Assembly: GCA_963971425.1 (NCBI GenBank)
Contig: OZ020517.1
Coordinates: forward strand, 4,404,501 to 4,468,500
Length of the DNA: 64,000 nucleotides
From: Bryoerythrophyllum caledonicum
Lineage: Eukaryota > Streptophyta > Bryopsida > Pottiales > Pottiaceae
Direction: 5' to 3'
Shown here: positions 47,449 to 57,549 of the stretch, piece by piece
How the letters are laid out: every line of letters starts with the position of its first letter
Numbering within the stretch: the stretch's first letter is position 1
The notes under the pieces: model-generated
Told to the model about the DNA's origin: nothing
Seen by the model: only the letters and a program-made list of their open reading frames with translations
Databases searched by the model: none
Position numbers and translations under genes: made by a program

Positions 47449-47639
47449 TGCAATAATCACAACCCTACACAAACTAGAATTTTATAAAAAAAATCAAAAC
47501 CTCCCCCGGACCCAATGAGTGGTGGCCCCCTCTTAGTTCCTAGCAAAGTACGAATAGTACTAGGACAAGGAGCCACTTGAGAGGAGCCTATGTGATTGAT
47601 ATTAGAATCTGTTCCATTTTTAGTGAAATGGAAAACCCT

Positions 47640-48350
47640 GACCTCGCATGCGTGTCCGCATGTGTGTGACCAAGACGCCAAGGCCCGTTCCCGCTCGCAC
47701 CCGGCCCTCCAGCGTACGCACCCGACGCGTAACAGAATGCGTCCAGCCTGTTTTCGCACGCGTCCAGCCTGTTTCCACACGCGTCTGGCCGTTCCCGCTC
47801 TAGCCCAGCGAGCATGTTCCCACACGCGCCCTGTTCGTTCCCGTACGCGTCCGGCGTGTTCGTGCACGCGCCGAGCCCGTCCCTGTACGCGCCCGACCCT
47901 AGAGTCCACGTGCCTGACCCTGCATCCTACGCGCGAGGCCCCAAACTCTACGCCCAAGACCCCAAATCGTACGGGGGAGACCCTAGCGTACGCGCCCGGC
48001 CCGTTCCCGTACGAGCCCCGCCTGTAACCGAATTCCCCTAGCCTGTTCTCGCACGCTCTCACCGTGTTCCCGCAGGCGCTCATCCTGTTCCCGCACGCGC
48101 CTAACCTCTCCCCGCACGCGCCCAACAAATTCCTGCACACGCCATGTCCGTTCCCGTACGCACCCGACCTTCTCTCGCACGCGCCCAACTCGTTCCCGCA
48201 TGCGCTCGGCCCCAGAGTCCACGCGCGCGACCCTGGATCCTAAGCGCGAGGCCCCAAACCCTATGCCCGAGACCCCGAATCGTACGCACGAGATCCTAGC
48301 GTACGCGCCCGGTCCTTATACAGCATGCGCGCGTTCCCAATGCCGCGTGC
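47640..48350. repeat. Short GC-rich array (acgcgcccggcc type) between divergent genes
   Basis: About forty degenerate units of CGCACGCGCCCGRCC and CGTTCCCGTACGCG. It lies between kinase-like copy B (minus) and the PWT gene starting at 48,647 (plus), so it occupies the upstream position of both. The inverse orientation occurs at 45.0-45.66 kb. Long ORFs here are array artefacts. Confidence 0.85.
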
Positions 48351-48365
48351 ACGCCTGGCCTACTA

Positions 48366-48373
48366 GTATAAAT
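48366..48373 (+). promoter_or_regulatory. TATA box of the PWT gene at 48.6 kb
   Basis: GTATAAATGG just downstream of the short-repeat array and 275 bp upstream of the conserved ATG at 48,647. Confidence 0.55.
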
Positions 48374-48646
48374 GGTCGCGCGTGCCGAGCCTTTCTCACA
48401 AACTCCAATTGGAAATCGTGGCCATCAAATATCTTTTTAAGGTGGCTGATTGCGTGATCTTCGATTGGGGCTCCAGATTTGCACACATAACTACGACGTA
48501 TTGCATCACCTTGGTTCACCGTTCGAATTAATTAACATCGCTACCTTGGACTATTTTGAAATCCAAGGTGGTAATTTTCATTTTTTTTAGACAGAGCTTA
48601 GCATAGTTAATGAACATTTTGGTAGATTTTTTTAGAGTGTTCGGCC

Positions 48647-51115
48647 ATGGAGAGTGAGAGTGAGCCAAATGCCCAACAATAGCCACCAATGTCCACCGCG
48701 CAGAGGAAGAGGGAGAAAGTTAGTGATAGGGCGAGGCGTGGGAAGCTCCAAAAGAAGCGGATGCACGTGTTCAACAATCCAGCGAAGATTGCATTCGTGG
48801 GTTGGCAAGATGAGCCATCGCCATGGTCGTCTGTCACTTACGAGGATTACATCGAGTGGTGCCATTTGTCAAAGATGTTTCCTCCACATGGCCATTTAAT
48901 AAATCGTCGCGCAAACAAGGCGAATTTGGAGTATTGCATCAATGAGGCGTTTTGAGCTCGTGCCCTCCAAGTTCACCAATACTTATACGAGCTCGAATTC
49001 ATGCCCCGCAATGATTGTCTCCTCTATCTCGCTCGCATGGTATATGTGGAGGTCGTTCTCAATAAGCGAGTGGATTGGAGGATTGTGCGGAAAACTCCAA
49101 AAATGCCGAGGGTGTGGATGCATGCCAATGTACCTAGGAAGCAGCATCCTATGTTTTATTTTGCAGCTCTAGGGCCACAGAAAATGGATGGCCCAGAAGA
49201 AGTAGCTCCAGTAGAGTCAGATTCATCACCGGATTTGGACTCAGATGGACGTGTAGGTCCGCGTTCATCGACTTCTGTAGTGGGACGTGCGTCACGATAT
49301 AAGCGCCAACGAGTGAAGCTCCATCAAGCAGGACGTCTATTGGTTCAAGGAGGTGGCCAAATAGATTAACCAATCGTAAATCTTGTTGGCGATGATGAAC
49401 CCGCCGCGAGGCTTGACGGTGTTGGAGATGAAGAACCCATCCATGTTATGTATGAAATGCCAATGATGGATGTCGTAGTCATCACTTCTAACACCAGGCA
49501 TATAGCATCAGGGTCCGGAAGTACGATCGTCGATGCTTACCTGGAGTTATTAGACACTATCAACTTGAAGGATGAGATGATTCAACGTCTCCAAGAAGAG
49601 ATTGAAAACCTCAAGCTGCAATCCAGTGAAAATGGTGATATTTTCACCAAGCAAGCAGCCGAGATAGAAGAGTTGTGTCGAGAACGTGTTGCCAGCCAAA
49701 CTAATATTGGTAGAGTTGCTCAAGGTGTGGACGACACAATCCTTGACAATGTTATTGGCAACATTACTAGCTGCTTACTAGAGACCCCGACAAGACCACC
49801 GCGTCACTGTTTCGCTAGTCATCCGTTGGTTTTTCTACCGCCGCAGACTGTAGCAGCGCAACCATTTGTAGATTCCATTGGCACCGAGGATTCTTTGTCG
49901 TTTTTCCTAGCTAATCCAAGCACGGAACTTGTTCAGCTTCGCAGTGCAAATGACATCCTTCGAAAAGGATTAGATCGGTGAGCGAGCAATACTATCAATG
50001 GAAGGTGGCATGCATCTTGAATGTTGATCGTGCGAGGCAAATGGCAATGGAGGTCCTGAAGATTGACAACGAATATTTGACGAATAATACGCGCCGTGAC
50101 TTTGGACTCACATCTTGGGCTCACATCGACGAGATGTTTTCAACTGAATTGCCTCTGTCGCCAGATGGTAAATCTATTGACTAGGCAAAGTTGGAGTGGG
50201 ACCACGCAAAGGCTATGTCTTCTCATGCCCTTCAACCAAGCGGAAACGTGGCACCACGGAGATTATGGCGAACACCAGTAAGCTTCACGCAAAATGAAGA
50301 TGCTTGCCTGATTTGTTTAAATCCTCTCGGGCCAGAAGGTGCATATGCTCTTGGCACGTGTCGGTGTTTATACCATCCGATGTGTCTGCTAGGTGGTATC
50401 TTGACACGTAGGTTTTGCACAAAGTGTAGAGCACTATTTCATAAGCGCTTATATGAATTGTTTGGTCTCACCACCTACATGCCACCTAGTTGGAAGTTGA
50501 ACCCGGAGAATGCGCCTGGGGATGCCTATGCTCAAAAGTGGGGAGAATGCGCCTAGGGTTGCCTATGCTCAAAAGTGGGGAAAAGGTTTGGTGTGGAATT
50601 GGCGTGCGCAGTGCCACCAATTACATAAGTCCGGTGTAAGCACACAATTTGGTTGGAAAAATGACCACAAAGAAATTGAACGAGTGACCAACAAGCTCAT
50701 ATCAGGAACCACCGCGGACCATGTTGGTAAACGAAACTTCTTCTACCAAGTCATGGGCGGATAATGGGATGCTAGGCGGAAGCTATTTCAATTCGTGCAA
50801 CGTCCAGATGGGAAACTGTGGAATCACCAGGGACGTGTGGTGTCAGAATTGGGAGAGGCCAGTGATCTTGACCTTCGCAATGTGTTGCAATGGGAAGAAT
50901 CGCAATGGAAGGAAACTTGGAAGAAAGAAGCTATTGACTTCCTTCTTGAGGAACATAGTCCGGCGACTATGAAGACTCTCAAAGCACTTCGAAACTCCGA
51001 AATGTTACGTGCTCTCGTAAACGCGGATGGGCCTCACCGAAGGACGCGAGCGGCTCGTAAATTGCTGGATGATGGGGCCTCAGGAAGTGGTGAACCAAGT
51101 GGAGCTAATGCGTGA
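48647..51115 (+). pseudogene. PWT-family gene, full-length but broken copy
   Basis: ATG at 48,647 aligns with the starts of the copies at 56,620 and 58,721. The N-terminal domain contains KKRMHVF, GWQDEPSPW, YIEWCHLSKMFP, NLEYCINEAF, RMVYVEVVL and VDWR, the family signature. In-frame stops are TAG 48,680, TGA 48,953, TAA 49,367 and TAG about 50,182; a frameshift lies near 49,980. Beyond the domain come an acidic/Ser linker, a coiled coil (LKDEMIQRLQEEIENLKLQ), then a RING-like finger: ACLICLNPLG, GTCRCLYHPMCL, FCTKCRALFHKRLYELFG. A helical tail ends at 51,115. It is the only copy here showing all parts. The finger suggests a ubiquitin-ligase-like role for functional relatives, but this is inference. 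Confidence 0.68.
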
Positions 51116-51689
51116 TGAAGTGGAGTATAGGCAAATAGAATGCAAGATGAAAGCGTAGCATTTGTAACCATTTTGTATGTTGCGGAATTTGCATGTGCAA
51201 TATAAATATAAAGACATCTTTAAAGCATTGACCCATTGCTTGCAGCTTCTTTAAAACATTGAAATGATTTTGTAACATTTAAGATAATCCAATTTGCAAG
51301 AACTGAACTTTTCATGGTCCATGTTCACGCGCGCCCGGCCCCAAAGCGCACGCTGTCGTAACACGAATTTTCAAATTTTTTTCAATTAGTTACTTAGGAA
51401 GGGTATCACCGTACAACATTATAAAGTTTAGGGGTAAGTACTCCCCTAGTATTAGCTGTTAGGAAGAATTAGGGTAGGTAGAATACAGGGACTTTAGATA
51501 GGGTTAAAAAGGACAAGTAGTGGTCTAAACCGGACCCTAACACTTTAGCCCAAGCGGGTAGGTGGAAGGCTTGGAGAGGACTTCAACCAATAGGAACTTA
51601 GAAGCCCCACCGGCAACGGCACGGAAGCTCACCAAAGCCCTAGTATAATAACCGGGTTGGAGGACTCCACATCACACCACTAGATAGCT

Positions 51690-52320
51690 GGAGTAGCTCC
51701 GAGTTGGAAGGGTGCTCTCGCAGGTCCGAGTTGGAAGGGTGCTCTCGCAGGTCCGAGCTGGAGGGTGCTCTCGTAGGTCCGAGCACGAGCACGAAGGAGA
51801 GTCCAACCCGCACACGAAGTAGGTCCGAGCACGAGCACGAAGGAGAGTCCAACCCGCACACGAAGTAGGTCCGAGCACGAGCACGAAGGAGGGTCCAGCC
51901 CGAGCAAGAAGGGTGCTCTCGCAGGTCCGAGCTGCAGGGTGCTCTCGTAGGTCCGAGCACGAGCACGAGCACGAAGGAGAGTCCAGCCCGCACACGAAGT
52001 AGGTCCGAGCACGAGCACGGAGAAGAGCTCCCCCACCGACATCCGAGCACGAGCACGAAGGAGAGTCCAGCACGAGCACGGAGGAGAGTCCAGCACGAGC
52101 ACGGAGAAGAGCTCCCCCACCGACATCCGAGCACGAGCACGAAGGAGAGTCCAGCACGAGCACGGAGGAGAGCTCCCATACCGACATCCGGGCACCAACA
52201 CCCGAGTTGAGGTAAGTCGCAGGCCCGAGCTGGAAGGGTGCTCTCGCAGATCCGAGCTGGAAGGGTGCTCTCGCAGGTCCGAGCAGGAGCACGAAGGAGA
52301 GTCAAGCCCGGGCACGAAGG
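51690..52320. repeat. Complex tandem repeats upstream of the X reading frame
   Basis: Interleaved units 'gcaggtccgagctggaagggtgctctc' and 'cgagcacgagcacgaaggagagtcc', plus longer higher-order repeats (gagctcccccaccgacatc twice, a variant once). Minus-strand ORFs up to 285 residues across this region are repeat artefacts. Confidence 0.85.
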
Positions 52321-52488
52321 CCTGGACACCTCCAGACCAGAGCACAAGGAAGGAGGGCGTACTAACACCCGAGGGAGGAGAGCTCCAGAACCTGGGAGGA
52401 AGAGAGAGAGCTGAAGGGCCCGAGAGAGGAATTGAGGATCCAAGGCTAAGGTAAGAGAGGGAGGCCAAGGGAGGAAGCCTTGTCAAAA

Positions 52489-53976
52489 ATGACCTCCCTA
52501 ACCAAGGAGGTCTTTCCCACAGTCCCAAGGGAGCCACTCGAGCTCACCAAATTAAAGGAAGATTTGTTGCGGATGGCTTGCCTTTCTCTCTTGGACTTCT
52601 GTTGGAGTTTTTGCGTAGACTCCACGGTGCAGGAGCTACGACAAGATCCGCTACCAGAGCCGGAGGGAAGTAGCATCCGCGCTTGCCCAGACCGGTGGAC
52701 CATGGGAAGATGGCAGGAGGTGTACGGATTCCCGCGACAGGGGGCGGGCTTCACGAGTTTGAAGAAAGAGGAGTACGCCAAGGGGCTCTTTGGTACCAAG
52801 GATGCCAAGAATGGCTATGCATTGCAAGATTGCCAAGATCCTCGAGCGAAGAGGGTTTTTAATTTCCTTGTGCCAATCTTCCACCCGGAGAAACCTACCC
52901 GAGTCACGATCACCCTAGCTAACACCCTCTATGGTGCCTATCTCGGAGAGCGGATGGTGAATTGGGCGCTTATCATGAAGGAGGTAGTGATGAGGTTGAT
53001 GAAGAGTGTCAATAGCACGAGGCGCTCCCCCATTTGTCCATACCTCATCCACCTCTATCACCACTTCAAGGAAACCACTCAGGAGGAGGCTATGGCGTAC
53101 GGCACGCAGCTGATGATGAAGAAGTTTGAAGGGACGGATTCGGAGCCTAAGCCGGGATCGGAAGGAGGAAGTAGCTCTTCGCAGTCAGAGGGAGAAGCTC
53201 TCCCACCTCCCAAGCAACAACGACCAAGCCAAGGAGGAGCACCTTCCACCCGAACTCGAGCTGCTGCCCGGGCAGCCGCTACAGGCTTAGCTCAACTTGG
53301 AGGGAAGACTTACCGTGCCTCCGAGTTGGTGGAGGCTCTGCGGGTGTATGTGGACGATGTGGACAAGACCTTGGGTCAGTTGGGCAGCCTGATTGGCAAT
53401 ACCTCTTACCAAGGATTAGTCGCAGCGGCCAAGGAGAAGATGGGAGGAGTCGGTGACCTCCGCCTTGTGGAACAGAAGGTGAACCGACTCACTCTGGAAG
53501 TAACCAAGATGAAGAGTTGGGCCTTGGAGGCCGAGCGGTGTTGCAAGGAGGCCCTTCTCCAAGCCAATGCCTCGACCACGGCGTTGCAACAAGTGGAGGA
53601 GGCATTACACGTCCCGGCGGAGGCGGTGATGAAAGCGAAGATGTTTGATGCGAGGTTGGAGAGGGATGGTCACATTTCCAGCAAGAAGGTAATTGCCTTC
53701 ATGATGGAGCAAACCATAAAGATCAAAGAAACGTATGCTAACATGAGGTTATTGGTAAGCAACCTCACCCATATTCTACCCAAGTTCGTGGAGGATTCTG
53801 ACAAGGATGATGACTCGGGTTCGGATGCGGATTCGGAGAAGCAAGACTCGGGTGACCAAGGACCTCCGCCGGGGAAGGGAGTGATTGATCTCGATAGTCC
53901 TGACCTGCCTTCTCGAATTCCCACTGTGGGAGTCCCCGCCTGTCCCTCCCCTTCAGATCTCACCACACAAGTATAG
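52489..53976 (+). CDS. Element X protein, main open part (495 residues)
   Basis: ATG 52,489 gives an uninterrupted 495-residue frame. Residues about 1-240 form a globular region with RWTMGRWQEVYGFPRQG, YALQDCQDPRAKRVFNFL, FHPEKPTRV and YGAYLGERMVNWA, conserved in decayed copy 2. A Ser/Gln/Pro-rich linker and a helical region follow. The end is acidic (EDSDKDDDSGSDADSE). It stops at TAG 53,974, but the same frame stays open to 54,450. No nucleic-acid polymerase, integrase or DDE motif is visible. It could be a capsid-like or DNA-binding protein of a non-autonomous element; I cannot name the family. Confidence 0.75.
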   Translation: MTSLTKEVFPTVPREPLELTKLKEDLLRMACLSLLDFCWSFCVDSTVQELRQDPLPEPEGSSIRACPDRWTMGRWQEVYGFPRQGAGFTSLKKEEYAKGLFGTKDAKNGYALQDCQDPRAKRVFNFLVPIFHPEKPTRVTITLANTLYGAYLGERMVNWALIMKEVVMRLMKSVNSTRRSPICPYLIHLYHHFKETTQEEAMAYGTQLMMKKFEGTDSEPKPGSEGGSSSSQSEGEALPPPKQQRPSQGGAPSTRTRAAARAAATGLAQLGGKTYRASELVEALRVYVDDVDKTLGQLGSLIGNTSYQGLVAAAKEKMGGVGDLRLVEQKVNRLTLEVTKMKSWALEAERCCKEALLQANASTTALQQVEEALHVPAEAVMKAKMFDARLERDGHISSKKVIAFMMEQTIKIKETYANMRLLVSNLTHILPKFVEDSDKDDDSGSDADSEKQDSGDQGPPPGKGVIDLDSPDLPSRIPTVGVPACPSPSDLTTQV

Positions 53977-54450
53977 AGTGGGAGGAAGGATGGCTTGGGT
54001 GCCACGATGGAGCCTCCGCGAACGACTCTCCTTCGCCAGTTTTCCCTTGGAGACCCCGTCCGCGCGACACCGACGGTTACTCCTTTGCCGGATATGTCTC
54101 CTTTTGGGAAGACCACGAGTGAGAGTTCGGCATACTTGCACCTTCCAGTACAACAAGAGGTCTTCACTGGGACTCCAAGTCTCACACCGACCCTTCCGCC
54201 CCAAATCGAGCCCCACCGAAGCACGACTTCCGTGCTACTCGCTCCGGGTGGTCCGGATGCCTCCGTGACTTCAATTGAGGCCTTGCCTCGGGCATCCATG
54301 GCCGGATCGGCACCCTCTTCATCAACGGATCTGTTATCACCACTTGTGACACTCGCGAAGGCTGCGGCGCACCCGACTTCCAGCAAGAGTTCGAAGAAGC
54401 GGAAGAGGAGGGAAGAGAAGAGAAGACTTGAGGAGTTGACCCGGAAGTAG
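53977..54450 (+). CDS. Element X protein, C-terminal extension after one in-frame TAG
   Basis: In frame with 52,489-53,976, separated only by the TAG at 53,974-53,976. It is Pro/Ser/Thr-rich and ends with a strongly basic helix (KKRKRREEKRRLEELTRK) that is conserved in copy 1. Conservation of the tail shows the ancestral protein ran to 54,450 (about 653 residues). The TAG is either a recent nonsense change or a readthrough signal. Confidence 0.65.
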   Translation, partial: SGRKDGLGATMEPPRTTLLRQFSLGDPVRATPTVTPLPDMSPFGKTTSESSAYLHLPVQQEVFTGTPSLTPTLPPQIEPHRSTTSVLLAPGGPDASVTSIEALPRASMAGSAPSSSTDLLSPLVTLAKAAAHPTSSKSSKKRKRREEKRRLEELTRK

Positions 54451-55481
54451 GGTCAGAATCTTAGTGGTTAGGTCACTGTTCATTCGCGGACTAGGCCCCG
54501 CGTTGACTTTGGATTTTGACTTGGTTTTGCCTTGGGTTTTGTGTAATAAGTGACCTCTCACGGTGCACGTCGTGTGGAGTGGTAGCCACCGCCGCCAAGG
54601 GTAGTTAATGTCACCATTAGAAGGTATCTTTGGAATTTGGACTCTTGTGTGAGTCCTTTGCGGTATAAGAGAGGAGTCCCGTGGCACCTCTCTTCACTGC
54701 TTGATGTGTGTATTTTCTTTCAGTTGAATTCTAAAACCTACGCTCTGAGAAGACCTTCGATGGTTGGAGAGCTCGGATTGCATACATGACTGTGAGTGCC
54801 ATTTCAAGCAGTCCACTCCTCAAGTCCATACTAACTATCTAATCACTGTTTCCTTGTTCCATCAAAGTAGATTAGTCCGGGTGGGTGGGAATAACAGGTG
54901 AGGTGAGAAGATAGATAGTAGGGGCGTGACTCCAACTCTAACTGTTACAGTCGTTTTCTTGTTCCATCAAGTAGATTAGTTGGGTGGATGGGAATAACAG
55001 GTGAGATTGTACGTGTCTAGGGAAGGACGAGGGGGGAGTGACGGATGTATGAGGGTCATAAGTGAGTCTTGAGTGACCTTCCGGCGTACCGGTTGGTGTC
55101 GGTTGTGAAGACTCATGTCACTCCCTGAAACATCCCACCCCCAGCTGCATCGGAGGTGGAGGGAGACTGGGAAGAGGACGGATAGTGGGCGGGTAGGCCC
55201 CTTGCTCACTTACATTACGACGCTCCCAGTCTTGGAAACACGGGTCTAACACCCCTTCGGGGGGATCTCAGTGACACCATAACCATCCAAGTGAGTGAGT
55301 AGAGTTAGAAGGAGAGAATGGGAGGTAGAATAGCTGTTACTTGTGTTCAACGCTAAAATCTCTATGAGTCCACGGACTACGTCCGGGGTGATATAATCCT
55401 TATCCGGATACTCGTGTACTCCGAATGTCTATAGTGTGCATAGTTGTAAAGATAACCCCCCCCATTAACCGGGTCTAAGTC
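54451..55481. other. 3' noncoding region of element X
   Basis: The first 350 bp match copy 1 in reverse (54,450-54,860 against 6,300-6,730), including gaggagttg...aag-tag, gtcactgttcatt and ctttcag. Near 54,860 and 54,970 'ttgttccatcaa-gtagattag' and 'gggaataacaggtgag' are duplicated in direct orientation about 105 bp apart. Confidence 0.6.
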
Positions 55482-55945
55482 GAAGTAGGCTCCTACCCGA
55501 AGGTCCCTACCTCCGAGCGAAGTAGGCTCCTACCCGAAGGTCCCTACCTTCGAGCGAAGTAGGCTCCTACCCGAAGGTCCCTACTTCCGAGCGAAGTAGG
55601 CTCCTACTCGAAGGTCCCTACTTCCGAGCGAAGTAGGCTCCTACTCGAAGGTCCCTACCTCCGAGCGAAGTAGGCTCCTACTCGAAGGTCCCTACTTCCG
55701 AGCGAAGTAGGCTCCTACTCGAAGGTCCCTACCTCCGAGCGAAGTAGGCTCCTACTCGAAGGTCCCTACCTCCGAGCGAAGTAGGCTCCTACTCGAAGGT
55801 CCCTACCTCCGAGCGAAGTAGGCTCCTACTCGAAGGTCCCTACTTCCGATCGAAGTAGGCTCCTACTCGAAGGTCCCTACCTCCGAGCGAAGTAGGCTCC
55901 TACTCGAAGGTCCCTACCTCCGAGTGAAGCAGGCTCCTACCCGAG
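55482..55945. repeat. 37-bp minisatellite, about 12.5 copies
   Basis: The unit runs from 'gaagtaggctcctactcgaa' to 'ggtccctacctccgagc', with one to three substitutions between copies. It lies in the 3' part of element X. Confidence 0.95.
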
Positions 55946-56175
55946 GGAAAACACTCGTACGGAGAGCGGGGTGGTGGATGTAGATGACGCTCAGGCGTTG
56001 TAATCTAACCCTTTTACCTTCTTTCCTTGGATGTAACTATTGTGATATAGGTAACATTGTGTAAATATAAGCTGGTTGTTAGTCGTTGTAGTTCACGGTG
56101 ATTCTCTATGGGAACGATTACCTTAAGGGTATCTTTGTGTTAAGATGTGAATAGTTGCCAACACGTACTACGACA

Positions 56176-56445
56176 CACGCGCAGCGGCCACTGTTCGCGC
56201 GCACTCGATCACCATTCGCGCGCGCACCGCCACTATTCGTGCGTGCCCGCCCCAAAGCGAGCGCGCCTGGCCTCTAGAGGCACGCGCCCGACACCCAATC
56301 GCGTGTTCAAGGCCAATGTTCCAGCGCGCCTCGCCCCCATTCGCATGCGCCCGGCCATTCAGTTCCTACGCGCGAGACCATGATTGGTACGCGCGAGACC
56401 GTCCCATCACGTACGAGCGCGGCCTACGGGGGGCATGCGCGCCTC
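56176..56445. repeat. Short GC-rich array upstream of PWT gene at 56.6 kb
   Basis: Degenerate (c/t)gcgcgc(a/c)c... units (cattcgcgcgcgcaccgcc, acgcgcccgacacc, cgcgcgagaccg). It continues the array fragment at 51,326-51,353 from which it was separated by the X insertion. Confidence 0.8.
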
Positions 56446-56446
56446 A

Positions 56447-56454
56447 CTATAAGT
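56447..56454 (+). promoter_or_regulatory. TATA-like box of PWT gene at 56.6 kb
   Basis: CTATAAGT immediately after the array, about 166 bp upstream of the ATG at 56,620; the corresponding CTATAAATA is at 58,560 in the next copy. Confidence 0.6.
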
Positions 56455-56471
56455 TTGGGAATCGCCCACTT

Positions 56472-56515
56472 CCCAGGCGCTTTGGCCTGCAACTGCCACG
56501 TGGCGGCTGCTTGCT
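56472..56515 (+). promoter_or_regulatory. Conserved 44-bp leader block with G-box (CACGTGGC)
   Basis: Nearly identical to 58,597-58,640 in the next PWT gene (two differences by eye), in noncoding sequence between TATA box and ATG. It contains CACGTGGC, a G-box/ABRE-type core. Confidence 0.7.
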
Positions 56516-56539
56516 AAGCACTATTGGGAAGTCGGTCCT

Positions 56540-56583
56540 GGTGTCTATTGACACCCTTTTACTCCCAGTGTCTATTGACACCC
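56540..56583 (+). repeat. Duplicated ggtgtctattgacacc inverted repeat in the leader
   Basis: GGTGTC-TATT-GACACC at 56,540-56,555 and a near copy at 56,568-56,583, in a 28-bp tandem duplication. A single copy is at 58,665-58,680 in the next gene. It could be an RNA hairpin or a palindromic protein site. Confidence 0.75.
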
Positions 56584-56619
56584 TTTTACTCCCGGCACCC
56601 CTTCACGCTAGTTTCAAGT

Positions 56620-57546
56620 ATGGACTCAAATGGGCCTTCTCAGATTCGGGCTTCCGAGAAGAAAATGAAGAAACGAGAGCGTGATGCGGGACGAGTACGC
56701 AACCACAAGCAGAAGAAACGCATTCACATATTCATCGATGGTGAACTGAAGGCATTTCGAGGCTGGGGAGATGTACCAAACCCGTGGACATTTACACAGT
56801 GTGCAAAGTACATTGCCAGGTGTCATTTGGGACGAATGTGGCCGCATTCGCGGTATTCGCAACTTCGGAAATACGACAAGGGTAATTTAAATTACTGCAC
56901 CAATGAAATATTCAAAGAACGGTGCATCCAAGCGTACCAGCACATCTACAACACGGCAAAGGTTCACCGGAACGAGGTGAATCTATCCATTTTACGTATG
57001 GTGTATGCTGAGATTATACTCGGAGTAGTAGTCAATTGGAGGACGATGGAAATACAACCAAACTCCAAGATGACACCAGTATCCACGGCGTCACTACCAA
57101 TAGAGCGCAAGTTTCCGGGCGAAGCTCTAGGAAAAAAAGCCAAGGAGGTTGAAGTTCCAAACGAGGAAGTCGTGTGGTCTGACACTTCCAGTGACGACTC
57201 GGATACTGGGTGTGACTCAACTTATCGCAAGGAGATTGAAGGCTGTATTAAATGCCATTGGCTAGATTCTGCCCTCCAAGAAACATCGACAATTGGAGAA
57301 GATTCCGGCAAGGAAGAAGATCAAACTGAGATGGACGCGGTTGCATATGAGAACATCAATGAAAACCTAGAGTCTTCTGATGATGTTCCAATTGGACGAG
57401 AGGCTCATCTTCAACTTCTTGCTAAATATGAGCAGAGTTTACAGGAAAACAAGAATCTGGTAGAAGAAGCCAACCGCAACAAAGAACTTCAAAAATTACG
57501 CGCTGTACACCAAGAAAAGGACAATCAAATCCAGAAATACGCATAG
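56620..57546 (+). CDS. PWT-family protein, intact 308-residue copy
   Basis: ATG 56,620 (MDSNGPSQIR) starts an unbroken frame. Residues about 10-35 are basic (KKMKKRERDAGRVRNHKQKK), a probable nuclear signal. Residues about 36-175 form the family domain: RIHIFIDGELKAFRGWG, NPWTFTQCAKYIARCHLG, MWPHSRY, NLNYCTNEIFKERCIQAYQH, LSILRMVYAEIILG, VNWRTMEIQPNSKM, RKFPGEALG. An acidic Ser/Asp stretch (DTSSDDSDTGCD) and a C-terminal coiled coil follow. The RING-like part of the 48.6 kb copy is absent, so this is a short family form. No known domain is recognised. The preserved frame and leader suggest it could be expressed. Confidence 0.75.
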   Translation: MDSNGPSQIRASEKKMKKRERDAGRVRNHKQKKRIHIFIDGELKAFRGWGDVPNPWTFTQCAKYIARCHLGRMWPHSRYSQLRKYDKGNLNYCTNEIFKERCIQAYQHIYNTAKVHRNEVNLSILRMVYAEIILGVVVNWRTMEIQPNSKMTPVSTASLPIERKFPGEALGKKAKEVEVPNEEVVWSDTSSDDSDTGCDSTYRKEIEGCIKCHWLDSALQETSTIGEDSGKEEDQTEMDAVAYENINENLESSDDVPIGREAHLQLLAKYEQSLQENKNLVEEANRNKELQKLRAVHQEKDNQIQKYA

Positions 57547-57549
57547 TTG

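Larger units (their letters stand above)
51354..56175 (+). mobile_element. Element X, copy 3: complete, with TIR and 5-bp target duplication
   Basis: It starts TGTCGTA (51,354) and ends TACGACA (56,175), exact inverse 7-mers. It is flanked by CACGC on both sides (51,349-51,353 and 56,176-56,180), a perfect 5-bp target duplication. The insertion splits a gcgcgcccggcc-type array. TG...CA ends and 5-bp duplication recall LTR retrotransposons. However, I find no long direct terminal repeats, and no integrase or reverse transcriptase. It contains one long reading frame, an upstream repeat array and a 37-bp minisatellite. Copies 1 and 2 lie at 5.5-7.7 and 27.4-30.7 kb. Confidence 0.85.

Noticed and set aside
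47457..48289. Minus-strand ORFs of 243 and 79 residues with RVRE/ACG repeats
   Set aside because: They are translations of the gcgcgcccggcc-type array.
51640..52537. Minus-strand ORFs of 206-285 residues rich in Ser, Cys, Leu and Arg
   Set aside because: They lie over tandem repeats whose unit keeps all frames open; sequence is simple and repetitive, and the real element frame is on the other strand.
55482..55945. CRISPR-like array (37-bp periodic repeat)
   Set aside because: Repeats are contiguous without unique spacers, and the genome is eukaryotic; it is a minisatellite.
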